DNA from: an uncultured Oscillibacter sp.
GTDB lineage: Bacteria > Bacillota > Clostridia > Oscillospirales > Oscillospiraceae
Length of the DNA: 64,000 nt
NCBI GenBank assembly: GCA_910577405.1
Contig: CAJTMG010000002.1
Location: forward strand, 1-64,000
Direction: 5' to 3'
The notes beneath the pieces were generated by a model that searched no databases, was not told where the DNA came from, and worked only from the letters and a program-made list of their open reading frames with translations. The first letter of the stretch is position 1, and the number at the start of each line of letters is the position of its first letter. Position numbers and translations under genes: made by a program. Below are positions 50,563 to 59,480 of the stretch, piece by piece.

Positions 50563-51765
50563 GTGAGACGAAAACTGGCCATGCTGCTGTGCCTGCTTCT
50601 GCTGATACAGCTGAGCCTGATCCCGGCTTACGGCGCGGAGCGGGTGTACTTCACGGCGGTAGGGAACAACGTCCTGCCCCTCTCTGACAGTACCATGCCA
50701 TTCTGGAGCAGCGGATATGTGTATGTAGCCAGCAGCGTCTTTACAGGGGCGGGCCGGGAATCGCTGGGTATCTCGCAGGTAGTGAACAACGAGAAAAACC
50801 GGGTGGTGCTGTACAGCGGCGGACGTTCCCTGACGTTTGACCTGGCCCGGTACACGGCGACGGACAATGACGGCCAGGTTTACTACCCGGGGGCGGTACG
50901 GCGGAACGGAACCATATTTGTGCCGGCCTATGCGGTAACGCGGTGTTTTGACCTGACGTATTCTGTGATAGAGGTCCGCCGCGGGAGTCTGGTCTGGATA
51001 CGGCAGTCCAGCTATACGTTGTCGGACAGCTACTATGCCGACGCCGCGGAATACTCGATGGAATCCGTCTATGCTGACTATCTCCGGGCCCGGGAACAGA
51101 TGGAGCCTCCGCCGGAACGCCCCGCGCCGCCGACAGGAACCGGGAGCGGCACGTCGGGGACCAACGGCGGAACAGGAAGCGCGGCAGTCCCTCCGGCCCC
51201 GCAGCCCAAGCCAGCCCCGGAGCCGGAACCGGAGGAAGAGGAAACGCTGGAGCTGCATGGACAGAAAATCTATCTGTGCATCGCGGCGGGCGGCGACACG
51301 TCGGGGCTATTGGACGCGCTGGACGCATATCAGGCCCAGGGCGCGTTTTTCTTCTCGCCGGAGCAGATGGAGGCGTCCGGGAACCTGCTCCGCCGGATGA
51401 GTGCCACAGGCCAGAGCATCGGGATTCTGGCGGACGGCGGCGGACGGTCCCGGTCCGTGGCGCGGCAATTGGAGGACGGCAACCGGGTGCTGTCCAAAGC
51501 GACCTGTGGAAAGACCCGGCTTGCGATGGTAACCGGTGGCGGCCGGAACGCGCCGGAGGGCTACCGGACAGTACAGGCGGAGATCAGCGGCATGAACCTG
51601 GAAAGCCGGAGCGCCTCGGAAAAGCTCCTGCATCAAATCGCGTCCCGGCGGGGAGATGTGACGGTATGGCTCTCGGACAACGTGACGGCGGAGGGCCTGC
51701 GGGCATTTCTGGCGGCGGCGCTGGAGGCCGGAGGCGTGTGCGCGGCTCTGCGGGAACTTTCGTAA
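50563..51765 (+). CDS. Secreted protein: stalk-like domain plus degenerate NodB-like domain
   Basis: 400 residues from GTG 50563 (GGGAGGGG ahead). Signal peptide (RRKLAMLLCLLLLIQLSL, cleavage near YGA-E). Residues ~28-150 form a beta-rich stalk-type domain (SSGYVYVASSVFTGAGRESL). A Pro/Gly/Glu linker (~180-230, PQPKPAPEPEPEEEE) follows. Residues ~235-400 run parallel to a NodB deacetylase, but the catalytic motifs are lost: KIYLCIAAGGD in place of VALTFDDGP, GAFFF for ATFF, GQSIGILADGGG for GHxIGNHTxxH. It is likely a non-catalytic glycan-binding relative. The similarity is by pattern only. Confidence 0.7.
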   Translation: MRRKLAMLLCLLLLIQLSLIPAYGAERVYFTAVGNNVLPLSDSTMPFWSSGYVYVASSVFTGAGRESLGISQVVNNEKNRVVLYSGGRSLTFDLARYTATDNDGQVYYPGAVRRNGTIFVPAYAVTRCFDLTYSVIEVRRGSLVWIRQSSYTLSDSYYADAAEYSMESVYADYLRAREQMEPPPERPAPPTGTGSGTSGTNGGTGSAAVPPAPQPKPAPEPEPEEEETLELHGQKIYLCIAAGGDTSGLLDALDAYQAQGAFFFSPEQMEASGNLLRRMSATGQSIGILADGGGRSRSVARQLEDGNRVLSKATCGKTRLAMVTGGGRNAPEGYRTVQAEISGMNLESRSASEKLLHQIASRRGDVTVWLSDNVTAEGLRAFLAAALEAGGVCAALRELS

Positions 51766-51771
51766 GGCGAA

Positions 51772-51788
51772 TTTACAGAAAATTCAAC
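51772..51788 (+). promoter_or_regulatory. PhoP-type direct repeat upstream of the two-component operon
   Basis: TTTACA (51772-51777) and TTCAAC (51783-51788) are 11 bases apart, the spacing of TT[A/T]ACA boxes bound by PhoP/OmpR-type regulators. The second box overlaps the -35 region. Confidence 0.35.
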
Positions 51789-51813
51789 AACCTTGCCAGT
51801 GAATGGGTATAAT
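51783..51813 (+). promoter_or_regulatory. Promoter of the response regulator-kinase-HtrA operon
   Basis: TATAAT at 51808-51813 is perfect, but no good -35 box lies at 17 bp (TTCAAC is 19 bp away), as expected of an activator-dependent promoter. Confidence 0.55.
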
Positions 51814-51848
51814 AGAAGAGAAAACTAGGAAAACTGGAGGAATGGGAC

Positions 51849-52553
51849 ATGGGACGCAATATTCTGGTAGTGGAGGACGACCACAATATTTCCGACCTGA
51901 TTCATATGTACTTGGTGAAAGAGGGTTTCGATGTGCGGATCGCCGGGGACGGCGGAAAGGCCATCGAAGAATTCCAGAAAGCCGTTCCAGACCTGATTCT
52001 GCTGGACATCATGCTTCCAGTGATGGACGGCTGGGCGGTCTGCGCAAAGGTGCGGGAGACCTCCCGGGTGCCGATTATCATGCTGACGGCCAAGAGCGAG
52101 GTGTTTGACCGTATCCAGGGCCTTGAGATGGGCGCGGATGACTATATCGTAAAGCCATTTGAGATGAAGGAACTGATTGCCCGGATCAACGCGGTGCTGC
52201 GCCGGACGGAAATCCCCAACGACACCAGCAAGCGTCTGGTATATGACAAGCTGGTGATCGATCTGGATTCCTATGAGCTGATTGTGGACGGGAAGAAGAT
52301 CGACACGCCGCCCAAGGAGCTGGAGCTGCTCTACCATCTGGCCACCACGCCGGACCGGGTGTACACAAGGAACCAGCTTTTGGATGAAGTATGGGGTTTT
52401 GACTATTTTGGGGACAGCCGGACAGTGGACGTACACATCAAGCGCCTGCGGGAGAAGATCGAGAACGTAAGCCCGCAGTGGGCGCTGAAAACGGTATGGG
52501 GCGTAGGGTACAAGTTTGCGCTGAACGTCGGGGGAGAGAAGGCGGAAGGATGA
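51849..52553 (+). CDS. OmpR/PhoB-family response regulator
   Basis: 234 residues. Receiver domain ~1-120: acidic pair VVEDDHN (~7-13), phospho-acceptor Asp in LLDIMLPVMDGW (~54), Thr/Lys switch in MLTAKS and YIVKPF. A winged-helix DNA-binding domain (~135-230) ends with RTVDVHIKRLREKIE, which is diagnostic of the OmpR class. ATG 51849 follows GGAGG. Its stop overlaps the start of the kinase gene (ATGA). Confidence 0.95.
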   Translation: MGRNILVVEDDHNISDLIHMYLVKEGFDVRIAGDGGKAIEEFQKAVPDLILLDIMLPVMDGWAVCAKVRETSRVPIIMLTAKSEVFDRIQGLEMGADDYIVKPFEMKELIARINAVLRRTEIPNDTSKRLVYDKLVIDLDSYELIVDGKKIDTPPKELELLYHLATTPDRVYTRNQLLDEVWGFDYFGDSRTVDVHIKRLREKIENVSPQWALKTVWGVGYKFALNVGGEKAEG

Positions 52554-53992
52554 AGGACCGTCGCTTTCAGGGGCTTTACTGGCGGCAGCTTTTTGTAACG
52601 GCAGGCATGGTGCTTCTGACGCTGTGTCTGCTGGGGGTGTCGTTCTTCTCGCTGAGCTATAACTATGCCCGGAGTCGGGAAGTGGAGGAAATCGCCGCAA
52701 AAGCCCGGGTGATGGGTCAGCTTTCCGTCAGCTATCTGGAGAGCGGGCGTTATCTGGATATAGAGGAATTGCGGAACAGCGAGGATTTCCAGCGTCTTGC
52801 GACCTTCGCGGCGGTGGTGTCGGATGTGCAGTTTCTGATCTGCGACCCGGAAGGCCATGTGCTGCTGACCACCGACGAGACGCTCCAGGGCCGGACCATC
52901 ACGATACCGGAAGCCACGACCCGGCGGGTGATGAAACGCGGCATGGCCTTCTGGCGGGATGAGCAGATGTACGACGAGCACCGGTTTGCGGTAGGCGTGC
53001 AGGCGGTGAATCCGGAAACACAGGAGGTTTTGGGGGAAGTGGTCGCGCTGTCCCCCACGGCCTCCCTGGATACCATGTGGGGCGGCTTTATCGGGCTGTT
53101 TTTCATGACGGCCTTCGTAGTGCTGATGATCGCGTTTATGGCCTCCTCTGTTACGGCCATGCGTCAGGTGAAGCCCATACGGGAGATGGTGGAGGCCACC
53201 CGGCATTTTGCGGACGGGGATTTTGATATCCGCATGAATGACTATGGCCGCACAGATGAAGTGGGAGAGCTGGCCGCGTCCTTCAACGCTATGGCGGAGA
53301 CCCTTCAGCAGACGGAACGACAGCGCCGGGAGTTTATCGCGAATATTTCCCACGAACTGAAAACGCCCATGACGACCATTGCGGGCTATACGGACGGCAT
53401 TCTGGACGGGACGATTCCACCGGAGAACGAACGGCAGTATTTGCAGATCATTGCGGAGGAGAGCCGCCGTTTAAGCCGTCTGGTCCGGCGGATGCTGGAT
53501 GTGAGCCAATTGCAGGCCATCGATCCCCTCCGCAGCGGCGCGCATTTTGATTTGAGCGAGAGTATGCGCCGGGTGCTGATCTCGATGGAAAAGAAGATTA
53601 CGGACCGGAATTTGGACGTGGAGGCGGATATTCCGGACGGCCCGATCCTGGTGCTGGGGGACAACGATTTGATTACCCAGGTGATCTATAATCTGCTGGA
53701 GAACGCGGCGAAGTTTGCCCGGGAAGGCTCCACGTTATATCTGGGCGGCGCGGTGCGGGACGGCAAGGCGCGGGTGATTGTGCGGAATATAGGCGACACG
53801 ATCCCGGCGGAGGAACTGCCGTTGTTGTTTGAGCGGTTCCACAAGAGCGACAAGTCCCGAAGCGAGGACAAGGACGGCGTGGGATTGGGGCTGTATATAG
53901 TGAAAACGATTCTGGAGCAGCACAAGGAAAAGATACACGTTGCCAGCGAGAACGGGGTAACGGAGTTTTCCTTCTCGCTGACGACGAAATGA
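52550..53992 (+). CDS. Membrane sensor histidine kinase
   Basis: 480 residues from ATG 52550, overlapping the regulator stop by four bases. Two membrane helices (~16-38 and ~180-205) flank an extracellular PAS/Cache-like sensor. HAMP (~205-255), HisKA with phospho-acceptor His in FIANISHELKTPMTTIAGYT (~270), then HATPase: N box NLLENAAKFAREG, G boxes GVGLGLYIVKTIL. The cognate partner is the preceding regulator. It is followed by an HtrA protease, so envelope stress is a plausible input, but the signal is unknown. Confidence 0.94.
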   Translation: MKDRRFQGLYWRQLFVTAGMVLLTLCLLGVSFFSLSYNYARSREVEEIAAKARVMGQLSVSYLESGRYLDIEELRNSEDFQRLATFAAVVSDVQFLICDPEGHVLLTTDETLQGRTITIPEATTRRVMKRGMAFWRDEQMYDEHRFAVGVQAVNPETQEVLGEVVALSPTASLDTMWGGFIGLFFMTAFVVLMIAFMASSVTAMRQVKPIREMVEATRHFADGDFDIRMNDYGRTDEVGELAASFNAMAETLQQTERQRREFIANISHELKTPMTTIAGYTDGILDGTIPPENERQYLQIIAEESRRLSRLVRRMLDVSQLQAIDPLRSGAHFDLSESMRRVLISMEKKITDRNLDVEADIPDGPILVLGDNDLITQVIYNLLENAAKFAREGSTLYLGGAVRDGKARVIVRNIGDTIPAEELPLLFERFHKSDKSRSEDKDGVGLGLYIVKTILEQHKEKIHVASENGVTEFSFSLTTK

Positions 53993-54013
53993 GAAAGCGA
54001 TAGGTTTCGTAGT

Positions 54014-55537
54014 ATGGGAGAAAAAAGGGAGAACAGGGAGATAGAGGTCCGGTACAGCCGCCCCCTTCCAGAGAGCTGGCGGCAGGAGAAGCTGCCCGCG
54101 GAAGTTGTGCTGGAGTACCGCGCGCCGGAGCCGGAAGTCGCGCTGACGTACAGCCGCCCTCTGCCGGAAGGACTGGCCGGGAACAGGCGCGCGTCAGACG
54201 GATTGGGAACGGGAAAGCGGGAACGCGGTTCAGACCGTCTGGAGATAAAGGAAGTGGCGATTCCAGGCCGGGTAGAGCTGGAATGCTGGAACGCGCCGCC
54301 ATGGGAGACGGGGAAAAAGAAGACTCCGGCGCAAGACGATGCGTTCGCGCAGGAATGGAAGCTGAACCGAAAGCAGCCCCGGAAACGGCACCGCGGCCTG
54401 TGGATTTTTGCGGCCTGCATCACGGTGCTGGTAGGACTGACGGCGGCGGCAGGGCTTTTGGGCAGCTTCCGAAGCATAAGCGACGGCGATTTTTCGTACC
54501 GGGGCCGGGAATATGACTGGCACTGGGATGACAAGGACATTCCGGAGGAGATCACCATACCGCGCTGGCCTACGGGACAGGGGGCCTCTCTTGCGGTAAA
54601 GCGGGAGCATGGCACGGAGATGAGCGCCCAGGAGGTCTATAAGCAGGTGAATCCCAGCGTGGTGACGGTGCTGACGGAGATTGACGGCACCCGGATGTCA
54701 GTAGGTACGGGGGTGGTTTTTACCCAGGATGGCTATATCGTCACGAATCACCACGTGGTAGAAGGCGGCCGGGACTGCACGGTGGTGCTGCATACAGGCT
54801 ACCGGTGCGGGGCGCGGTACGTGGCCAGCGACGCGGACCAGGACCTTGCGGTATTGAAGATTGTAGAGGACGACCTGCCGGAGGGCCTTGTGGGTCTTTC
54901 AGCGGCGGAATTCGGGGACTCGGACCTGCTGACGGTAGGAGACCCGGTGTATGCCATTGGGAACCCCCTGGGCTACGAGCTGCGGGGCACCCTGACGGAT
55001 GGGATTGTATCGGCGATCAACCGGGATGTGGAGGTGGATGGCCGGAACATGACGCTGATTCAGACCAACGCGGCGCTGAACTCGGGCAACTCCGGCGGGC
55101 CTCTGATCAACGCGTATGGCCAGGTAGTGGGCATCAACGTGATAAAAATGAGTTCCGACTATTCGACGGTAGAAGGGCTGGGCTTTGCAATCCCGTCGGC
55201 CCTGATGGAGCGGATGGTGAACGACCTGATTGCAACGGGACAGCTTCAGCCGGAGCCGGTATTAGGAGTAGAGCTGCTGCGTCTGCCGACGAATTTGGGC
55301 GGCGGCGTGCAGGGCCTGGAGGTCCAGACAGTGACGCCTGGTTCTCCGGCGGACCGGGCTGGGATACAGAAGGGGGACTATGTCCTGAAAGCGGACGGCG
55401 AAGCGGTTTCGTCCAGTCAGGAGGTCTTGCGGATACGCCGGCGCTTCCACGTAGGGGATCAGCTGACCCTGACCCTCTGGCGGGAGGGCGAGGTCCTGGA
55501 GGTGACCCTGGATCTTGACCAGGCCTTGGAAAACTGA
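54014..55537 (+). CDS. HtrA/DegP-like membrane-anchored serine protease
   Basis: 507 residues. It has an unusual cytosolic N-terminus (~1-130) containing two YSRPLPE motifs within EVRYSRPLPESW and VALTYSRPLPEGL. One membrane helix follows (~135-158), then a trypsin-like domain with His in YIVTNHHVVEGG (~247), Asp in QDLAVLKIVED (~278) and Ser in NSGNSGGPLINA (~361), and one C-terminal PDZ domain (~415-505, AGIQKGDYVLKADGE). It degrades or refolds misfolded envelope proteins. It is the last gene of the two-component operon. Confidence 0.93.
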   Translation: MGEKRENREIEVRYSRPLPESWRQEKLPAEVVLEYRAPEPEVALTYSRPLPEGLAGNRRASDGLGTGKRERGSDRLEIKEVAIPGRVELECWNAPPWETGKKKTPAQDDAFAQEWKLNRKQPRKRHRGLWIFAACITVLVGLTAAAGLLGSFRSISDGDFSYRGREYDWHWDDKDIPEEITIPRWPTGQGASLAVKREHGTEMSAQEVYKQVNPSVVTVLTEIDGTRMSVGTGVVFTQDGYIVTNHHVVEGGRDCTVVLHTGYRCGARYVASDADQDLAVLKIVEDDLPEGLVGLSAAEFGDSDLLTVGDPVYAIGNPLGYELRGTLTDGIVSAINRDVEVDGRNMTLIQTNAALNSGNSGGPLINAYGQVVGINVIKMSSDYSTVEGLGFAIPSALMERMVNDLIATGQLQPEPVLGVELLRLPTNLGGGVQGLEVQTVTPGSPADRAGIQKGDYVLKADGEAVSSSQEVLRIRRRFHVGDQLTLTLWREGEVLEVTLDLDQALEN

Positions 55538-55540
55538 ACA

Positions 55541-55586
55541 GAAAAAGACCGGAAGCGAGTGGTTTACAGGCTTTCGGTCTTTTTTT
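55541..55586. terminator. Terminator between htrA-like gene and exonuclease III gene
   Basis: GACCGGAAGC pairs with GGCTTTCGGTC, followed by TTTTTTT on the plus strand. Confidence 0.85.
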
Positions 55587-55676
55587 GTAAATTTTAAGGC
55601 ATTAGAGAAAAAAGGAATGTCCATGGAGCTGCCCGGTTTGGTACAGAAGCGGGTATCTTTAAAGAGGGCGATTCCG

Positions 55677-56438
55677 TCAAAGGGCGCCATCCAGCTCCAG
55701 CACCACGGGGCAATGGTCGCTCCCCAGGATTTCGCTCCAGATATCCGCGCCGGTGATACGGTCCCGGAGACGCTGAGAGACGATGAAGTAATCAATACGC
55801 CATCCCGTATTATTGGCACGAGCGCGTCCGCGGTAGCTCCACCAGGAATAAGCGCCGGTTTTTTCGGGGTAAAGCACGCGGAAGGAATCCAGGAACCCGG
55901 CGTTCAGGAGTTGGGAGAGCTTTCCCCGTTCCTCGTCGGTAAAGCCGGGATTACGGTGATTAACGTCGGGATTTTTGAGGTCAATATCCTGATGGGCTGT
56001 GTTCAGGTCTCCGCAGTAAACGACGGGCTTTTTCTGATCCAGTTCCGTCAGGTAATCCCGCAGAGCGTCCTCCCACTCCATACGGTAATCCAGGCGCAGG
56101 AGCTGGTCCTTGGAATTAGGGGTATAACAGCAGACAAGGTAAAAATCGTTGAACTCGGCAGTAATGACGCGGCCCTCATGCCTATGGATATCGTCGCCGA
56201 AGTCATAGGCAACGGAAATCGGCTCCACTTTGGTAAAAATAGCCGTGCCGGAATACCCTGCTTTATCGGCGCTGTTCCAGAATCTATGGTAGCCAGGCAG
56301 CTCGAACTCGGCCTGTTCCGGACGCATTTTCGTTTCCTGCAAACAGATCGCGTCGGCGTTGGCGAAGTCGCAGAAGTCGAGGAAGCCCTTTTTCAGGCAG
56401 GCCCGCAGACCGTTCACGTTCCAGGACACCAATCTCAT
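55677..56438 (-). CDS. xth: Exodeoxyribonuclease III / AP endonuclease
   Basis: 253 residues of the EEP (exonuclease-endonuclease-phosphatase) fold. N-terminal SWNVNGLRACLKKGF (~5-19), metal Glu in CLQETKM (~34-40), YCGDLNTAHQDIDL with catalytic Asp/Asn (~146), and the final catalytic GSDHCPVVLEL (~241-251). It cuts at abasic sites and degrades 3' ends in base-excision repair. ATG 56438 follows AAGGAG. Confidence 0.96.
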   Translation of the reverse strand: MRLVSWNVNGLRACLKKGFLDFCDFANADAICLQETKMRPEQAEFELPGYHRFWNSADKAGYSGTAIFTKVEPISVAYDFGDDIHRHEGRVITAEFNDFYLVCCYTPNSKDQLLRLDYRMEWEDALRDYLTELDQKKPVVYCGDLNTAHQDIDLKNPDVNHRNPGFTDEERGKLSQLLNAGFLDSFRVLYPEKTGAYSWWSYRGRARANNTGWRIDYFIVSQRLRDRITGADIWSEILGSDHCPVVLELDGAL

Positions 56439-56472
56439 AGAAAAAACTCCTTTGTGAAATCAATTTTCCCCC

Positions 56473-56501
56473 ATTATACCCGAATCGCCGGGAAAACACA
56501 A
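56473..56501 (-). promoter_or_regulatory. Sigma-A promoter of xth
   Basis: Minus strand TTGTGT (56501-56496), 17-bp spacer, TATAAT (56478-56473). Confidence 0.75.
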
Positions 56502-56581
56502 GTCCCGGGAGGACATTGGGGGACTGAGAGCGGCGAAAAGCGGACAGGCCCGAAAAGAACCCGCCCGCAGGGAAAGCCGTA

Positions 56582-56841
56582 TTATGCAGCGAAAGCCCTG
56601 TAGAGGAACGTGACGATCTGCCCCCGTGTACATGTATTGGCAGGCGCGAATGTCGTAGCCGTAGTGCCGCTGGTAACGCCCTTTTCGACGGCCCAGTTCA
56701 CGGCGTCGGAGGAAACGTCGGTTTGGACAGGTGGGAGGTAGCCTCCAACTCAGGGTCACCGCTGTTTTTGGGAGTAATGCTGGTTTCCCCCGCGGCGGCT
56801 GCGGAGATGGACAAGGCCAGGGACAGGACACGTTTTCTCAT
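56582..56841 (-). pseudogene. Remnant of a secreted SLH-domain protein
   Basis: From ATG 56841 (AAGGAGTG ahead) the frame reads a signal peptide start, MRKRVLSLALSISAAAAGE, and stops after 47 codons. In another frame, from about 56725 to the TAA at 56584-56582, an intact SLH half-motif continues: DVSSDAVNWAVEKGVTSGTT, then FAPANTCTRGQIVTFLYRAF. The two halves belong to one ancestral gene like that at 361-1401, but a large internal deletion and a frameshift have destroyed it. A programmed frameshift is unlikely because most of the protein is missing. Confidence 0.8.
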
Positions 56842-57120
56842 AAAAAATTGCACTCCTTTTCTGCTGTAAGATTGCCGGTTTGTGACAGAGTCGAGTATAA
56901 CACGAAGGGCGTGGGAGCGCAGCCCAGGAAAAGGAAAAGCCGCCGTACAGAAAGACAGCGGCAGGAAAACAAGCGAAAGAAAAATTGTAAGAATGCCCAA
57001 GGCTGTCTGCGGGAAAGGGGGCAGGCGGCGGGAGAAATGGGCGCGAGGAAAGGAAACAGGCGGAAAACTTGTGCAGGCAGCCAAAAACCGCCAATTTCCT
57101 GACCAAGAAGGGAATACGGG
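56842..57120. other. Purine-skewed intergenic DNA
   Basis: I see no gene. The plus strand is rich in GA runs (GGAAAAGGAAAAGCC, AAACAAGCGAAAGAAAAA). Similar composition fills 59237-59480 and 60437-60679. Confidence 0.5.
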
Positions 57121-57744
57121 TCACTCAGCGTTGTTCCGGAGCTGCTCCCAGAATTCGACGAGCTTGCTTTTGATAATATAGCCGTCGGACTCGGTAATCA
57201 AGCCTACCTGTTCCTCGGAAAGCCCTGCTGCGAGAGCGGAAGCGGGCACGTCGGCAGAGGCGGCTGCGCAGAGGGGCGGGAAGACGACGCACCACCAATT
57301 CCTGCCCGCGCCCTCGCCGATCACGACACGAAGGGCGAGATATTTCCCGGCGGGCAGGGTAAAGGAGTCATATTCTCTGGTAGGAAAGTCCATTTCAGTC
57401 AAGCGCACAACAGCGTCGTAATCAAAGCCATTGTCACGGATTTCCTCCAGGGCGATGCGCCGCAGCTCAAAAAGACGGCTTTCCAGGAGTTTTTCCGCGT
57501 CCTGACGGCTTTCGCATTGCCGCAGAAGCGCCTCCGCCCGTTCCAGCACCCGGTCCCGGACCTGGAGCTTGAGGGCCTGGTCCGCGTCGCTGTCGGAGTT
57601 GGCAATGACATGGAGCCGCACGACCTTTTCCGCGAGCTGGTCGCCGGTTTGCAGGGCCAGCGCGCCGGAGGTCAGGAAGAGGGCGGCCCCCAGCATCAGG
57701 GCGATTTCAAGGAGCTTGAGTTTCCGGCAGTCGAGACGTTTCAT
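57121..57744 (-). CDS. spoIIR: Stage II sporulation protein R
   Basis: 207 residues. An N-terminal hydrophobic signal/anchor (~12-32) is followed by the family signature VVRLHVIANSDSDADQALKL (~41-60) and QVRDRVLE. Made in the forespore under sigma-F, SpoIIR crosses the membrane and triggers processing of pro-sigma-E in the mother cell by SpoIIGA. Its presence is strong evidence that this lineage sporulates or did so recently. ATG 57744 follows GGAAAGGA. A clear sigma-F promoter could not be read. Confidence 0.93.
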   Translation of the reverse strand: MKRLDCRKLKLLEIALMLGAALFLTSGALALQTGDQLAEKVVRLHVIANSDSDADQALKLQVRDRVLERAEALLRQCESRQDAEKLLESRLFELRRIALEEIRDNGFDYDAVVRLTEMDFPTREYDSFTLPAGKYLALRVVIGEGAGRNWWCVVFPPLCAAASADVPASALAAGLSEEQVGLITESDGYIIKSKLVEFWEQLRNNAE

Positions 57745-57825
57745 AGCAATCGTTCCTTTCCGGCCAAAAAAGCCTATAGGAACAGCATGGACAATCCCGA
57801 CGGGTTTTATACCGGAAAAAGGAAA

Positions 57826-59166
57826 TCAGGACGCCTCGTTGGAAGGATTGGATTTAGGGGCCTTCACCATTTCCGGTTCCGTCTCGGCGAAGAGGTCGTA
57901 GTAATCCTCGTCCTGAAGCACGGGTCTGCGATGCCGCGCCAGGGTGGTGATGGTGGGAAAGAGCACGATGGCAATGAGTCCGGCGGAGAATCCGTTATTG
58001 TAAAGATTCAGCCCCGCCACAGGCCCGCCGGTCTGGAGCACAAGACAGGAATGGATGAACCCGGCCAGAATCCCGAAGGGCCAGCCGAAGTAGCCGGAAA
58101 TGGGAGCAAGGGCGGTACCGAACAGGCCGGCAAGCTGTAGGGAGGGATAGTCGGGGGTATAGTGCATTCCGTAGGCCCCCAGATAAATGCCGAACATCAC
58201 AGGCGTAATATTCCCCGCGTGCTTCCCGAAGGCGGAGAATCCCATAATGGTCAGAACCCCGCCCATGGTAGGCCCGTTCAGATCCCCGCCGACAATCAGG
58301 ATATAGGCAATGCCGATCAGTCCGTTCACGCCGATATTGAGCAGGACCGGCCCGTAACCGAACATCCGCAGGTAATCGCTGGGCGCTCTTCCGGAGGTGG
58401 TCAGCAGGCCCCGGTAACCGGCCCAGATTGCCCAGGCAGGCTCCCCGGTGCCGAAGAGACCCACCAGGATGGATACGGCGCATAGGGCGGCCAGCATGGA
58501 AGCGAAGAGGGTATTATGACCGGAGGCCCAATAGAGCGCGGTATCAGGGGAATCACCGAAGGCCGTCAGGACAGGGACGATCATCATAGCGAAGAGGCCG
58601 CAGGCGAAGCCCATATTATAGAGATTCATCCCGTTTTGGATCTTGTAGGTATAGGAGGACAGACAGGGCAGGATAAACCCCACCAGCACGCCGGAGAGCA
58701 CCCCCAGGGACAGGCTTGCCCAGACGCTGCCCAGGGCCATATAACTGACCAGCGGCGCCAATGAGGTAGAAAGCAGGGCCACGGAGACGTGCTTGGAAAA
58801 TGGTTCCCGCTGATATTTCGCGTAAAGCCAGGTGCCTAGGATAATGGGCCAGATATTCAGCAGATTTTTCCCGAACAGGCTGAATCCGGACATCAGGCCC
58901 AGCTCGACGATGGAAAAGCCGTTGAACCCGTCGCCGGAGAAGTGAATCAGCAGGACGGAGAGCAGGGTAACGAGGCCCGCGTTGACCAGAGCCGCGCCGG
59001 GGCCGCCGATCATCACATAATCGGTAATCAGAAGGTCCTGCATGGTAAGAATCCGCCCCAGACCCCGCAGAATCGTCAAAGGCGGGTCCAGCAGAAGCCC
59101 CAGGCCGGTCAGACTTGCGGAGAATACGAGGGCAGCGGGAAAGATAATCTTGCTGTGCCGCTCCAT
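57826..59166 (-). CDS. DUF1576 polytopic membrane protein
   Basis: 446 residues with about 12 membrane helices and an internal duplication: the half-repeats GFNGFSIVELGLMSGFSLFG and GPTMGGVLTIMGFSAFGKHA are similar, each followed by a NITP/LLNIWPIILG-type helix, and NLYNMGFACGL matches NLYNNGFSAGL. This is the DUF1576 family of Firmicutes; function unknown, and the inverted-repeat design suggests a transporter. The C-terminus is a short acidic cytosolic tail. ATG 59166 follows AAAGGA. Confidence 0.88.
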   Translation of the reverse strand: MERHSKIIFPAALVFSASLTGLGLLLDPPLTILRGLGRILTMQDLLITDYVMIGGPGAALVNAGLVTLLSVLLIHFSGDGFNGFSIVELGLMSGFSLFGKNLLNIWPIILGTWLYAKYQREPFSKHVSVALLSTSLAPLVSYMALGSVWASLSLGVLSGVLVGFILPCLSSYTYKIQNGMNLYNMGFACGLFAMMIVPVLTAFGDSPDTALYWASGHNTLFASMLAALCAVSILVGLFGTGEPAWAIWAGYRGLLTTSGRAPSDYLRMFGYGPVLLNIGVNGLIGIAYILIVGGDLNGPTMGGVLTIMGFSAFGKHAGNITPVMFGIYLGAYGMHYTPDYPSLQLAGLFGTALAPISGYFGWPFGILAGFIHSCLVLQTGGPVAGLNLYNNGFSAGLIAIVLFPTITTLARHRRPVLQDEDYYDLFAETEPEMVKAPKSNPSNEAS

Positions 59167-59207
59167 AGGTCACATCCTTTCAGGCGCATTGTGCAGAGTT
59201 CGGGTCT

Positions 59208-59236
59208 ATTATACCGTCCGCCGGAAGAAAAGGCAA
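59208..59236 (-). promoter_or_regulatory. Sigma-A promoter of the DUF1576 gene
   Basis: Minus strand TTGCCT (59236-59231), 17-bp spacer, TATAAT (59213-59208). Confidence 0.75.
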
Positions 59237-59480
59237 CGGAAAATACAGCAAGATTTACAGATTTTTGAAGAACGGCGGGAACAGGACAAGGAGGTCGGCG
59301 GGAGAGCGAACCATGCAGAAAGCGTCCGGCGCGGAATGGGCAGGCAAAATGGACAAGCAAAGAGAAGGTCTTCAGAAAATGGGAAAAAACGGGAAGCGGG
59401 CACAACAAAAAGGGAGAAACAGGCAGAAAAGGGGTCCGGCGGCGAAAGACAAAATCGGGAAATTGTCTGGAAAAAGGGGC
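59237..59480. other. Purine-skewed intergenic DNA
   Basis: No gene, RNA or clear repeat recognised; GA-rich on the plus strand. Confidence 0.45.

Noticed and set aside
56720..56750. Programmed ribosomal frameshift joining the two halves of the small SLH gene
   Set aside because: No slippery heptamer or downstream structure stands out, and most of the SLH protein is missing, so decay is the simpler reading.
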